Positions 36,730 through 45,710 are shown, numbered from the stretch's first letter. The stretch is 64,000 nt of DNA from Frondihabitans peucedani (GCF_039537585.1 NZ_BAABAU010000005.1:86929-150928), one strand, 5' to 3'. The notes: generated from the letters alone by a model not told the origin. Program-made: numbers and translations.

Positions 36730-37266
36730 ATGACTACGCCTCCCTTCGCCCCCGTGACCGAGCACGACGTGTTCGTCGTCACCCAGCAGCTCGGGCGCCC
36801 CGCGCGCGACGTGATCGGCATCGCGGCGCGGTGCGTCTGCGGCAACCCCACGGTCGTCTCGACGAAGCCGCGGCTCGGCGACGGCACGCCGTTCCCGACG
36901 CTGTACTACCTGTGCCACCCGGGCGCCACCGCCGCCATCTCGACGCTCGAGGCCAACGGCGTCATGGCCGAGTTTACCGCTCTCCTGGCCGACAGCCCCG
37001 AGCTGCAACAGCAGTACCTCCGCGCTCACGAGGCGTACCTCGCCGACCGCGAGAGCATCGAGCACGTCGACGAGATCGACCACGTGACGGCCGGCGGCAT
37101 GCCCGAGCGGATCAAGTGCCTGCACGCGCTCGCAGGGCACGCGCTCGCGGCCGGGCCGGGCGTCAACCCGTTCGGCGACCTGGCACTCGAGCGCGCCTCG
37201 TGGAGCCCCGACGTCTGCACCTGCCCCGACTACTCGGGCGTCTCGACGGCCTCCGAGAGCGAGTAG
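36730..37266 (+). CDS. DUF501 family protein
   Basis: 178 residues, cytoplasmic, conserved in actinobacteria next to eno and ftsB-like genes but of unknown biochemical function. Recognisable: VTQQLGRPARDVIGIAARC, CGNPTVVSTKPRLGDGTPFPT, YYLCHPGATAAIS, GMPERIKCLHALAGHALA and a Cys pair near the C-terminus (VCTCPDYS). Several conserved Cys and His suggest a metal site, which is inference. The neighbouring protease starts 5 nt after the stop, so the two are probably co-transcribed. In M. tuberculosis the next gene is a Ppx-type phosphatase, absent here. Confidence 0.85.
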   Translation: MTTPPFAPVTEHDVFVVTQQLGRPARDVIGIAARCVCGNPTVVSTKPRLGDGTPFPTLYYLCHPGATAAISTLEANGVMAEFTALLADSPELQQQYLRAHEAYLADRESIEHVDEIDHVTAGGMPERIKCLHALAGHALAAGPGVNPFGDLALERASWSPDVCTCPDYSGVSTASESE

Positions 37267-37271
37267 GGCCG

Positions 37272-38540
37272 ATGCGCAGGATCAGCCGCCCCGCCGCCCT
37301 CGCGGTGGTCGCCCTGGCGCTCTCGATCCTGCTCGCCCCCGTCGCCCTGACGGTCACCGCCCAGCCCGCGCGCGCCGACTCGCTCCGCGCCCGCGAGTAC
37401 TGGCTCGACGACTACGGCATCCGGAGCGCCTGGTCGACGACCGAGGGGCAGGGCGTGACCGTGGCCGTCATCGACACGGGTGTCGACGGCTCGGTCCCCG
37501 AGCTCCGGGGGGTCGTCACCGGCGGCACCGACTTCTCCGGCAAGGGAGGAGCCGACGGTCAGACGCCGATCGACGACGACTCGTCGCACGGCACGCTCGT
37601 CGGATCACTCATCGCCGGCCGCGGCACCGGGCCGACGTCCGGGATGATCGGCGTGGCTCCGAAGGCGCACCTGCTGTCGATCTCGGTCGGGTTCGGATCG
37701 AGCGCCGTCGACCCCGACGGGCAGATCGCGAAGGCCGTCGTCTGGGCCGTCGACCACGGCGCGAAGGTCATCAACATGTCGCTCACGCGCAACACGCTCG
37801 ACTGGCCGACGAGCTGGGACAGGGCGTTTCTCTACGCAATGAAGCACGGCGTGGTGGTGGTGGCCGCGGCGGGGAACCGGGGGAGCGGGACCGACGAGGT
37901 CGGAGCGCCCGCGACGATGCCGGGCGTCCTCACCGTCGCCGGCGTCGACCAGGCGAAGAACGCCAGCTTCGACGCGTCCAGTCAGGGCATCACCATCGGC
38001 GTCGCGGCTCCGAGCGAGGGCCTCGTCGGCGTCGCTCCCGGTGGCGGCTACCTCCTCTGGTCGGGCACCAGCGGCGCGACCCCGATCGTCGCCGGCATCG
38101 CCGCCCTCGTGATCGCAGCCCACCCGGGGATCTCGGCCGACGACGTCATCCAGCGCATCGTCTCCACCGCTACGCCGAAGGGCACCCCGTCGCCGGGGCC
38201 CATCTACGGACACGGCCTGGTCGACGCGCAGAAGGCGGTCACGGCCGACGTCGCGCACGTCACGAGCAACCCCCTCGGCGACCTGTCCGGCTGGATCCGG
38301 CTGCACCGGCGGGCCGAGGCCACGCCGCAGGCGACGTCGAAGCCGGTGCCGACGACCCCGGTCACGGCGACGCCGACGACCGCGACGGCCGCGGGGACGG
38401 ATGACGGGATCCTGCCCTCCGCCGAGGGGATCCGCTCGGTGGGGATCCCGGTCACGGTCTATTCTCTTTTCGGAGTCATCTTCCTCGCCGTCGTCATCGG
38501 GGCCGCACGGCATCTCAGACGGATCCGCGCCAGGCGCTAG
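37272..38540 (+). CDS. Secreted, membrane-anchored subtilisin-like serine protease (mycosin-like)
   Basis: 422 residues, S8 family. Signal peptide with cleavage near QPARADS (about 34-37), catalytic Asp in VAVIDTGVDG, His in DDSSHGTLVGSLIAG, Ser in LWSGTSGATPIVAG, then a Thr/Pro/Ala linker, one C-terminal transmembrane helix (IPVTVYSLFGVIFLAVVIG) and a basic tail. This is the topology of type VII secretion mycosins, but no EccB/C/D or WXG100 gene is nearby. The role may be general envelope proteolysis. Confidence 0.87.
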   Translation: MRRISRPAALAVVALALSILLAPVALTVTAQPARADSLRAREYWLDDYGIRSAWSTTEGQGVTVAVIDTGVDGSVPELRGVVTGGTDFSGKGGADGQTPIDDDSSHGTLVGSLIAGRGTGPTSGMIGVAPKAHLLSISVGFGSSAVDPDGQIAKAVVWAVDHGAKVINMSLTRNTLDWPTSWDRAFLYAMKHGVVVVAAAGNRGSGTDEVGAPATMPGVLTVAGVDQAKNASFDASSQGITIGVAAPSEGLVGVAPGGGYLLWSGTSGATPIVAGIAALVIAAHPGISADDVIQRIVSTATPKGTPSPGPIYGHGLVDAQKAVTADVAHVTSNPLGDLSGWIRLHRRAEATPQATSKPVPTTPVTATPTTATAAGTDDGILPSAEGIRSVGIPVTVYSLFGVIFLAVVIGAARHLRRIRARR

Positions 38541-38579
38541 CCTGGTCTCCGTCCCCACCTACCAAGGAGTCCATCACTC

Positions 38580-40094
38580 GTGCCCAAGATCCTCATCGTC
38601 GGCGGCGGATACGCCGGGTTCTACACCGCCTGGAAGCTCGAGAAGTGGCTGCGCAAGGGTGAGGCCGAGGTCACCGTGGTCGACCCGCTGCCCTACATGA
38701 CGTACCAGCCGTTCCTCCCCGAGGTCGCCGCCGGGTCGATCGAGCCGCGTCACGCCATCGTGTCGCTCCGCCGTCACCTGAAGAGCACGAACGTCATCAC
38801 CGCCAAGGTGACGAAGGTCGACCACGCCACGAAGACCGCCACCATCACCCCCGAGGTCGGCGACGAGTGGACCATGGAGTACGACCAGGTCGTCATGACC
38901 GCCGGTGCCGTCTCGCGCACGTTCCCGATCCCGGGCGTCGCCGACGAGGCCATCGGCCTCAAGACGATCGAAGAGGCGCAGGCGATCCGCGACAAGCTCC
39001 TCACCAACTTCCAGAAGGCCGCCAACCTGCCCGCCGGGCCGCTGCGCGACCGTCTCCTGACCGTCGTCGTCGTCGGCGGCGGCTTCGCGGGCATCGAGAT
39101 CTTCGCCGAGCTCCGCAGCTTCGCGACCGACCTCCTCAAGAACTACCCGGGCCTCACCATCGACGACACCCACTTCCACCTCGTCGAGGCGATGGGCAGG
39201 ATCATGCCCGAGGTCTCGCTTGAGACGAGCCACTGGGTGCTCAAGAACCTCGCCGAGCGCCAGGCGATCGTGCACCTCGACACGCAGCTCCAGTCGGCCG
39301 TCGGCGGCAAGATCGAGCTCTCGACCGGCGAGTCGTTCGAGTCCGACCTCATCGTCTGGACCGCTGGCGTCATGGCGAACCCCGTGGTCCGCAACACCGA
39401 CTTCCCGATCGAGGCCCGTGGCCGCATCAGCGTCCAGCCCGACCTCCGCATCGTCACCGAAGACGGCACCGTCGTGCCCGACGCCTGGGCCTGCGGCGAC
39501 GTCGCGGCGACCCCCGACCTCACCGGCGGCGGCGTCGGCGGCTTCTGCGTGCCGAACGCGCAGCACGCCGTCCGCATGGGCAAGCAGCTTGCGAAGAACC
39601 TCACCGCCAGCCTGCGCGGCGAGAACACCCGCGACTACCGCCACGACAACCTGGGCGCCGTGGCCGGCCTCGGGATCGGCGTCGGGGTCTTCCAGAGCGG
39701 CAAGTTCGCGCTGAAGGGCTTCCCGGCGTGGGCCGCGCACCGCGGCTACCACGGTCTGGCGATGCCGTCGTGGGAGCGCAAGATCCGCGTCGTCACCGGC
39801 TGGGCGAACAACGCGGTCCTCGGCCGCGACATCGCGTCGCTCGACAACGTGACCACGCCCCGCGCCGCATTCGAGGAGTTCGCCTCGCGTCCGAAGCCGG
39901 CCGCTCCCGCAGCCGAGTCCGAGTCCGCGGCGACCCCGCAGATCGGCCAGCCGGCGGGCGAGCCCGGCCCGGTCTACGCCACTCCCGCCGACGGCGAGAA
40001 GGCCGCCGAGCCGGCCGCAGCGCCGAAGCGCGCGCCCCGCAAGGCCGCCGCGAAGAAGACGCCTGCCGCCGCGGAGGCTCCCGCCGCCGAGTAG
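38580..40094 (+). CDS. ndh: Type II NADH:quinone dehydrogenase (NDH-2)
   Basis: 504 residues. Single-subunit flavoprotein feeding electrons from NADH to menaquinone without pumping. FAD loop ILIVGGGYAGFYTAWKLE, quinone/FAD-site YMTYQPFLPEVAAGSIEPRH, NADH loop VVVVGGGFAGIEIFAEL, and WACGDVAATPDL with GFCVPNAQHAVRMG. The last 75 residues are an Ala/Pro/Lys low-complexity tail (RKAAAKKTPAAAE) absent from core enzymes. GTG start with AAGGAG upstream. A 15-bp hairpin terminator follows. Confidence 0.95.
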   Translation: MPKILIVGGGYAGFYTAWKLEKWLRKGEAEVTVVDPLPYMTYQPFLPEVAAGSIEPRHAIVSLRRHLKSTNVITAKVTKVDHATKTATITPEVGDEWTMEYDQVVMTAGAVSRTFPIPGVADEAIGLKTIEEAQAIRDKLLTNFQKAANLPAGPLRDRLLTVVVVGGGFAGIEIFAELRSFATDLLKNYPGLTIDDTHFHLVEAMGRIMPEVSLETSHWVLKNLAERQAIVHLDTQLQSAVGGKIELSTGESFESDLIVWTAGVMANPVVRNTDFPIEARGRISVQPDLRIVTEDGTVVPDAWACGDVAATPDLTGGGVGGFCVPNAQHAVRMGKQLAKNLTASLRGENTRDYRHDNLGAVAGLGIGVGVFQSGKFALKGFPAWAAHRGYHGLAMPSWERKIRVVTGWANNAVLGRDIASLDNVTTPRAAFEEFASRPKPAAPAAESESAATPQIGQPAGEPGPVYATPADGEKAAEPAAAPKRAPRKAAAKKTPAAAEAPAAE

Positions 40095-40130
40095 GGCGCC
40101 CCTCTCGACTGCGGGTCTCGACCTGCCTGG

Positions 40131-40166
40131 ACGCTCCCGACCACGAACATCCGTGGTCGGGAGCGT
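40131..40166 (+). terminator. Intrinsic terminator after ndh
   Basis: Perfect 15-bp stem ACGCTCCCGACCACG/CGTGGTCGGGAGCGT, 6-nt loop, followed by TCTTC. Confidence 0.85.
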
Positions 40167-40190
40167 TCTTCGTGGTCGGGGCGCACTCAG

Positions 40191-40196
40191 TACAGT
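40191..40196 (+). promoter_or_regulatory. -10 box of tRNA-Leu
   Basis: TACAGT ends 10 nt before the tRNA 5' end; TTCGTG lies about 16 nt further upstream as a weak -35. Confidence 0.4.
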
Positions 40197-40206
40197 GAGA
40201 CAGCAC

Positions 40207-40280
40207 GCCCCCGTAGCCCAATCGGCAGAGGCAGGCGACTTAAAATCGCCTCAGTCAGGGTTCGAGTCCCTGCGGGGGCA
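40207..40280 (+). tRNA. tRNA-Leu(UAA) with a short (class I) variable loop
   Basis: Acceptor GCCCCCG/CGGGGGC, D-arm starting GCCC, anticodon stem GGCGA/TCGCC with loop CTTAAAA (anticodon TAA), variable loop of only 5 nt (TCAGT), T-arm CAGGG-TTCGAGT-CCCTG, discriminator A. 74 nt; CCA is not encoded. Leucine tRNAs normally carry a long variable arm, so this is unusual; it reads the rare TTA codon. Confidence 0.85.
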
Positions 40281-40323
40281 CCGCCCGAGCGGACTCCCCG
40301 GGCATCGGCTCGAGAACCGCTGT

Positions 40324-42675
40324 TCAGACGGCGTCGTCGCCCGCGGGCTCCACGTACCGGACCCACACCCACGTGCTGAGCGCGAGCACGGCGAAGGCGA
40401 CGGCCGCCACCACGAGGGGCAGCACCGGGAACGCCTCCTCCGGGTCGCCCGCGTAGACGACCGCGGCCATGGCCACGCCGACGACGCCGAGCCCGACGAG
40501 GGTGGGCCGCGACCACGAGTAGAGCGCGCGGCCCGGCAGGGTCCCGATCGGGACGAGCAGGACGATGAGAGAGCCGAGCCCCGCGAGACACACCGTCGCG
40601 AGCGTCTCGCGGGTGATCTCGACGGCGAAGACCGTGTCGCCCAGCGGGATCAGCCCGTGCGCGACCCACGCCGCGAACGACACCAGGGCGAGCGACGACA
40701 GCTGCGCGATGGCGAGGATCCCGCCGCGGCGGACATCGCCCGCCTCGTCGCGGCTCTGCCCGGCCGAGTCGACGAGCCCCGCGACCACGAGGACGCCGAG
40801 CACCATCGGCGGGTCGATGTCGAAGATCCGCGTGGCGAGGCAGGCGAGCGCTGCGGCGGCGAGGAGGCGCGGTGAGACGCGGAGGCTCGTGGCGAGCCCC
40901 AGCCGGCGCCCGGCGATCCAGGTCGGCAGGACGACGCCCAGGCCGTTGATGAGGCCCAGCCCGATGATGATCGCGACGACGAGCCGCACGTAGCGGAGCT
41001 GGTCGTCGACACCGGCGGCGAGGGCGACGAGGAGGGCGCCGGAGCCGAGGGCGATGGCGGTGGCCGCTATCGGAGACAGCGCGTCTACGTCGGTGGAGGT
41101 GTCGGTGCGCGCCCGATTGCGGCCGGTCAGGCGCCGGGCGCGGAGCGCGAGGCGACCGCCGAGCGCCGACGCCGCGAGCCGGAGCGGGGCCAGGACGAGC
41201 AGGACGAAGACGAGCCCGAGCGCAAGCGCCCACAGCCAGGTGCCGCCGCCGAGACCCTCGCGGAGGGTGGGCAGATTGCGGCCGAAGCCGGTGGACGCGG
41301 TCCACGACGACGCGGAGGTCGACGAGGAGCCACCGCCGACGTCGGCCGGACCGCCCGGTGATCCTGCGCCCGGAGCCTTCGCCGGGCCGCCGCCCGATGA
41401 GGAGCCGCCGCCTGCCGAGCCGGATCCGCCGGCGGATCCGCTGCTGCCTGACGACCCTGGGCCGCCCGGCGAGCCGGCACCGGGCGCGGAAGCCTCCGCA
41501 CTGGACGACGGCGACGGCGCCGGCGCAGCCGACGAGCCCGGTGCGGCGGGCGAGGAGGTCGCCGGCGACGTGCCCGGAGCGGCCTGCTGGGCGAAGACGA
41601 CCAGCGCGCCGGCCGACGGAGCCCCGTAGTTGCCGGCGGAGTCGCGCGCGGCAGCCTGCACCGTGCGCGTGCCGGAGGGGATGAGGAGCCCTGTCGACGT
41701 GCAGCTCCAGCGGCCCCGGGAGACGACGGCCGTGCAGACGGGGTTGCTGTCGACGTAGGCGGTGACGGTGTCGCCGTTCTCGCCGCGCCCGGAGAAGACG
41801 AGCGGCTGGCCGGTGACGGTCGATCCGGCGACCGGCTGGTCGACACGGGGCGCGGCGGGGGCCTCGCGGTCGACGCTGATCGAGATGGCGGACGACGCGG
41901 CGGACACCGGCACGTCGGGGACGCTCCCGGACGACTGCGTGGCGCTCGCCGTGTAGCGGCCCGTGGGCACGGACGACGCCGGCAGGATCGACTGCCAGGC
42001 CCCGGAGGCGTCCGCCGTCGCGGTTACTCGGGAAGTGCGGCCCGTCGAGGAGGTGAGCGTGGTCGTGACGGTCGCCCTCGGGTAGGCGGTGCCGCTGACC
42101 TTCGCGCCGACCGAGATACCCGACGCCGTCGCGAGGACAGGCGGCGCGAGCACCGAGAAGGTGGGCGACGTGACGTCGGCGAGGGAGGTGTTGGTGAGGT
42201 CGCGGACGGTCAGCCGGAGCCCGGCGCCGCTCGAGACCGTGACGACGCACGACCAGCTGCCGTCGGCGCCGACTGCGGTGCTGCAGAGCGACGATGCAGG
42301 ATGCGCGGGGTCGAGCACGCGGAGCGACGCCCCGGGGTCTCCCGTGCCGCGCGCCGTCGTGCGACCCGTGGCGGAGTCGCCGACCTGGATGGTGGGCGCA
42401 GGGGCGGGAGCGCTCGAGGGGGTGGCGACCGACGTCGATCCTGCGCCCTGGCCGGCCTGGGGAGAGGCTGCGCCGGCCGACGACGCAGCAGCGTCGGCGG
42501 GGTCGCGGGGGAGGGCGGTCGCGGAGGCGACGAGCCCGGCGGCGAGCAGCAGCACCACGGCGACGCCCGTGAGACGCCGGCTGGGAAGCCTCCGCCGAGG
42601 CGCTCGAGAGCGCCGCGGGCCGCCGGAGGCCGCGGCGTGTCGAGGGCTGGGAGTCGTGTCGGTGAGCACTGTCAC
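40324..42675 (-). CDS. Large Ig-like surface protein with polytopic membrane C-terminus
   Basis: 783 residues; no named family recognised. An N-terminal signal/anchor helix (VAVVLLLAAGLVASATA) is followed by about three bacterial Ig-like repeats (DPGASLRVLDP...DGSWSCVVTV; GTAYPRATVTTTL...SGAWQSILPA; GENGDTVTAYVD...RGRWSCTSTG), an over 100-residue Gly/Ser/Pro/Ala linker, then about eight to nine membrane helices ending in a short acidic tail. Cys pairs in repeats 1 and 3 could form disulfides outside the cell. GTG start at 42675 is tentative, as no strong ribosome site precedes it. Adhesin or envelope sensor are guesses. Confidence 0.7.
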   Translation of the reverse strand: MTVLTDTTPSPRHAAASGGPRRSRAPRRRLPSRRLTGVAVVLLLAAGLVASATALPRDPADAAASSAGAASPQAGQGAGSTSVATPSSAPAPAPTIQVGDSATGRTTARGTGDPGASLRVLDPAHPASSLCSTAVGADGSWSCVVTVSSGAGLRLTVRDLTNTSLADVTSPTFSVLAPPVLATASGISVGAKVSGTAYPRATVTTTLTSSTGRTSRVTATADASGAWQSILPASSVPTGRYTASATQSSGSVPDVPVSAASSAISISVDREAPAAPRVDQPVAGSTVTGQPLVFSGRGENGDTVTAYVDSNPVCTAVVSRGRWSCTSTGLLIPSGTRTVQAAARDSAGNYGAPSAGALVVFAQQAAPGTSPATSSPAAPGSSAAPAPSPSSSAEASAPGAGSPGGPGSSGSSGSAGGSGSAGGGSSSGGGPAKAPGAGSPGGPADVGGGSSSTSASSWTASTGFGRNLPTLREGLGGGTWLWALALGLVFVLLVLAPLRLAASALGGRLALRARRLTGRNRARTDTSTDVDALSPIAATAIALGSGALLVALAAGVDDQLRYVRLVVAIIIGLGLINGLGVVLPTWIAGRRLGLATSLRVSPRLLAAAALACLATRIFDIDPPMVLGVLVVAGLVDSAGQSRDEAGDVRRGGILAIAQLSSLALVSFAAWVAHGLIPLGDTVFAVEITRETLATVCLAGLGSLIVLLVPIGTLPGRALYSWSRPTLVGLGVVGVAMAAVVYAGDPEEAFPVLPLVVAAVAFAVLALSTWVWVRYVEPAGDDAV

Positions 42676-42843
42676 CCAGTTACGCAGGTTCTCGGGGTAC
42701 AAGTCAATCCACCTCGCGAGTGATGTGGAGAGATGGAGGTGAATCGTTAGCGAACGGAGGGTGACCGGCGACTCCCGCACGGGAGCACGGGTGAGTTCCC
42801 TCCGAGATTGCCCAGGCGTCAGGGAGCCCTCACTCGGCCCGCT

Positions 42844-42849
42844 TATAGT
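42844..42849 (+). promoter_or_regulatory. -10 box of lemA-htpX
   Basis: TATAGT, with AAGGAG (42865-42870) before the ATG at 42880: a leadered transcript. Confidence 0.5.
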
Positions 42850-42879
42850 GAGTGCGGTATCAACAAGGAGTAATCGACC

Positions 42880-43461
42880 ATGGATTCCGCCCTCGTAGGC
42901 ATTCTCATCGCTGTAGGCGTCGTCGTCCTGCTGCTCGTCATCATCGGCATCTACCTCTGGGCGACGTACAACTCGTTCGTGAAGCTCAATGTGCGGGTCG
43001 ACGAGGCGTGGAGCGACATCACCGTCCAGTTGAAGAGACGCGGCGACCTGATCCCGAACATCATCAGCAGCGTGAAGGGCTATGCCACTCACGAGTCGGG
43101 CGTGTTCGAGAGCGTGACGAAGGCGAGGGCCGAGACGCTCAGCGCGTCGACGCCGGCCGAGGCGAGCGCCGCCGAGGGGCACCTGCAGCAGTCGCTGAAG
43201 AGCATCTTCGCGGTCGCCGAGGCGTACCCGCAGCTCCAGGCGAGCCAGAACTTCCTGCAGCTGCAGTCGGAGCTCGTCGACACCGAAGACAAGATCCAGG
43301 GCGCGAGGCGCTTCTACAACGGCGGCGTCCGCGAGTTCAACACGAAGACCACGGTCTTCCCGAACACGCTCTTCGCCAAGCGCCTCGGTTTCACCGGGCG
43401 CGACTTCTTCGAGGTCTCCGAGCCGTCGGCCATCGCCGAGCCCCCGCGCGTCCAGTTCTGA
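42880..43461 (+). CDS. lemA: LemA family protein
   Basis: 193 residues. N-terminal transmembrane helix (about 5-28) followed by the four-helix LemA domain: YNSFVKLNVRVDEAWSDITVQLKRR is split by the conserved GDLIPNI(I)SSVKGYA, with QLQSELVDTEDKIQGARRFYN and TVFPNTLFAKRLGF. Function uncertain; commonly paired with HtpX-type proteases, as here (43-nt gap), and with envelope stress. Confidence 0.92.
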   Translation: MDSALVGILIAVGVVVLLLVIIGIYLWATYNSFVKLNVRVDEAWSDITVQLKRRGDLIPNIISSVKGYATHESGVFESVTKARAETLSASTPAEASAAEGHLQQSLKSIFAVAEAYPQLQASQNFLQLQSELVDTEDKIQGARRFYNGGVREFNTKTTVFPNTLFAKRLGFTGRDFFEVSEPSAIAEPPRVQF

Positions 43462-43504
43462 TCCTCCGGCGCTCCCACCGGCCGACCACCGAGAACCGAA
43501 GCCC

Positions 43505-44419
43505 ATGTACAGCGCCGTCGCGCGGAACAAGCGCAACACCGTCTTCATCATCCTGATCTTCCTGGTGATCATCGGAGCCCTCGGCTTCGGAGCCAGCGCC
43601 CTCTGGAACAACCCCTCGATCGGCTTCGTCGTCCTCGTCGGGGCTGCCGTCTACGCGCTCCTCCAGTACTTCTTCGCCTCCCGCCAGGCGATCGCCATGA
43701 GCCGGGGCGTCCGCATCGACTCCTCGACCGAGCCGCGGCTCTGGCGCACCGTCGAGAACCTGTCGATCACGATGGGCATGCCGATGCCGGAGGTGTACAT
43801 CGTCGACGACCCGGCGCCGAACGCCTTCGCCACGGGTCGCGATCCGGAGCACGCCGTCGTGGCCGCGACCACCGGCCTCCTGGCGATCATGGACGACACC
43901 GAGCTCCAGGGCGTGATGGCGCACGAGATGGGACACGTGAAGAACTACGACATCCGCGTCTCGACGATCGTGTTCGGACTCGTCGTGGCCATCGGCTTCC
44001 TGGCCGACATCCTGCTGCGGATGTCGTTCTTCGGCGCCGTCTTCGGCGGCGGCAACGACCGCCGCGACGACAACAACGGCGGCGGCGGGGGCGCGAACCC
44101 GGTGATGCTGGTCGTCGGCATCGCGGCCATGGTCGTCGCCCCGCTGGCTGCGGCCGGCGTGCAGGCGGCCGTGTCGCGGCAGCGCGAGTACCTCGCCGAC
44201 GCCACCGGAGCCCTCACCACGCGCTACCCGGAGGGTCTCGCCCGGGCGCTCGAGAAGCTCGGCGCCTACGGTCGGCCGATGCGCCAGCAGAACTCGTCGA
44301 TGTCGCACCTCTGGATCAGCGACCCCATGCGGCCCGGCGCGATGGCCCGCTTCTTCAGCACGCACCCGCCGCTCGCCGACCGGATCGCGCGCCTGCGTCA
44401 GACCGCCGGCACGTTCTAG
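43505..44419 (+). CDS. htpX: M48 membrane zinc metalloprotease HtpX
   Basis: 304 residues. Membrane quality-control protease. Two N-terminal helices (FIILIFLVIIGALGFGA; IGFVVLVGAAVYALL), zinc site MAHEMGHVKNYD with the third ligand Glu in QREYLADATGAL, and two further hydrophobic stretches between them around a Gly/Asn-rich loop (RRDDNNGGGGG). The C-terminal STHPPLADRIARLR is a family hallmark. Co-transcribed with lemA and convergent with the YcaQ-like gene. Confidence 0.94.
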   Translation: MYSAVARNKRNTVFIILIFLVIIGALGFGASALWNNPSIGFVVLVGAAVYALLQYFFASRQAIAMSRGVRIDSSTEPRLWRTVENLSITMGMPMPEVYIVDDPAPNAFATGRDPEHAVVAATTGLLAIMDDTELQGVMAHEMGHVKNYDIRVSTIVFGLVVAIGFLADILLRMSFFGAVFGGGNDRRDDNNGGGGGANPVMLVVGIAAMVVAPLAAAGVQAAVSRQREYLADATGALTTRYPEGLARALEKLGAYGRPMRQQNSSMSHLWISDPMRPGAMARFFSTHPPLADRIARLRQTAGTF

Positions 44420-44429
44420 CCGCCGGGCG

Positions 44430-45683
44430 CTACGCGAGCGCAGCAGCCAGGGTCGGCCCGAGGTCGCCCCGGCCCGTCGCCTCGACGCCCTCGAGCCCCT
44501 GCCAGGCGGCGGTGCGGTGCAGCAGAGCCACGAGTCGGTCGACGTCGACGGTGTGGCCGGGCTCGGTCCAGGCGTGCTGGACGCGCAGGATCCCGGCCTG
44601 CCGATCGCTCTTCAGATCGATCCGGCCGACGAGCGAGTCGCCCTGCAGGAGCGGCAGCACGTAGTAGCCGTAGACGCGCTTCGGCTGGGGCGTGTAGATC
44701 TCGATCCGGTAGCGGAAGCCGAAGAGGCGCTCGGTGCGCGCCCGCTCCCAGACGACGGGGTCGAACGGCGACAGCAGCGCGTCGGCTTCGATGCGGCGGG
44801 GGAGTCGGGCGTCGCGGTGGAGGAACGCCGCCTTCGACCAGCCCGGCACCTCGACCCGCTCGACCTCGCCGGCGTCTTCGAGCTCGCGGAGGACGGGCGC
44901 GACGTCGACGTTCTTGAGTCGGAAGTAGTCGGCGAGGTCGGTCGCCGTGCCGATGCCGTGGGCGCGAGCCGCGTGCGCGACGAGGGCGCGGTGGGCGTCG
45001 TGCCGCGGGACGACGGCGTCGAGGACCTCGGACGGCAGGATCTGCTCGGGCAGCCCGTACGTGCGCTCGAAGCGGGTGCGCCCCGCACTCACGACGTCGC
45101 CCGTGCGGAACAGCGCCTCGAGGCCGCGCTTGACGTCGCTCCAGCCCCACCACGGCCCCTGCCGGACGTTGGCGTCGTGCTCGATCTCGCTGGCGCGGAG
45201 CGGACCCGACGCGCGGAGCTCGGCGAGGAGCCAGTCGAGCATCGGACGGTTCGCCGCGGCCCACGAGTCGTCGTGGGCGGCGTACCAGTCGCGGTACTCG
45301 TCCATGCGCCAGCGCATCAGAGGCCACGACGTGACCGGGAGGAAGGCCGCCTCGTGCGCCCAGTACTCGGTGTAGCGCCCGGAGCGCGCGAACGTCAGCC
45401 GGTCGGCGAGGGCGCGGTCGTAGGGCCCGAGGCGCGCGTAGAGCGGCAGGTAGTGGCTGCGCTCGAAGACGTTGACCGAGTCGATCTGCAGGAGCCCCAG
45501 GCGGTCGACGGTCTGGTTGAGCTGGCGGGTGCCGACGGCCGCGCTCCCCGGGCGCCCGAGGCCCTGCGCTGCCAGCGCGATCCGGCGGGCGAGCGCGGGG
45601 GAGACGACGGACGGGTGCACGCCGACGAGACTAGGCGCTGCCGCCGACATCGGGGCGCGTGATCCTGCGCCCTGCGGGCTCAT
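44430..45683 (-). CDS. YcaQ/AlkX-like winged-helix DNA glycosylase
   Basis: 417 residues of the HTH_42 (DUF1006) family, whose E. coli YcaQ and Streptomyces AlkZ members excise bulky alkylated or crosslinked bases. The catalytic QxD motif is visible in LGLLQIDSVNVFERSHYLPLYAR (Q-I-D), followed by YTEYWAHEAAFLP, RGLEALFRTGDVVSAGR and LSPFDPVVWERART. Which lesion it acts on is unknown. ATG at 45683 chosen; an internal ATG (MSAAAPS) 33 nt down is possible. The stretch between them encodes Ala-Gly-Ser as GCA GGA TCA, another octamer copy. Confidence 0.85.
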   Translation of the reverse strand: MSPQGAGSRAPMSAAAPSLVGVHPSVVSPALARRIALAAQGLGRPGSAAVGTRQLNQTVDRLGLLQIDSVNVFERSHYLPLYARLGPYDRALADRLTFARSGRYTEYWAHEAAFLPVTSWPLMRWRMDEYRDWYAAHDDSWAAANRPMLDWLLAELRASGPLRASEIEHDANVRQGPWWGWSDVKRGLEALFRTGDVVSAGRTRFERTYGLPEQILPSEVLDAVVPRHDAHRALVAHAARAHGIGTATDLADYFRLKNVDVAPVLRELEDAGEVERVEVPGWSKAAFLHRDARLPRRIEADALLSPFDPVVWERARTERLFGFRYRIEIYTPQPKRVYGYYVLPLLQGDSLVGRIDLKSDRQAGILRVQHAWTEPGHTVDVDRLVALLHRTAAWQGLEGVEATGRGDLGPTLAAALA

Positions 45684-45704
45684 CGGGTGCTCTCAGCGCG
45701 GTCC

Positions 45705-45710
45705 TAGAAT
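45705..45710 (+). promoter_or_regulatory. -10 box of the AI-2E permease gene (leaderless)
   Basis: TAGAAT, 6 nt before the ATG at 45717; the minus strand at the same place reads CATTCT and may serve the divergent glycosylase gene. Confidence 0.5.

Noticed and set aside
40195..40285. Alternative reading of the Leu tRNA as another isotype
   Set aside because: The 7-nt loop CTTAAAA with a 5-bp stem fixes anticodon UAA; only its class, not its anticodon, is odd.
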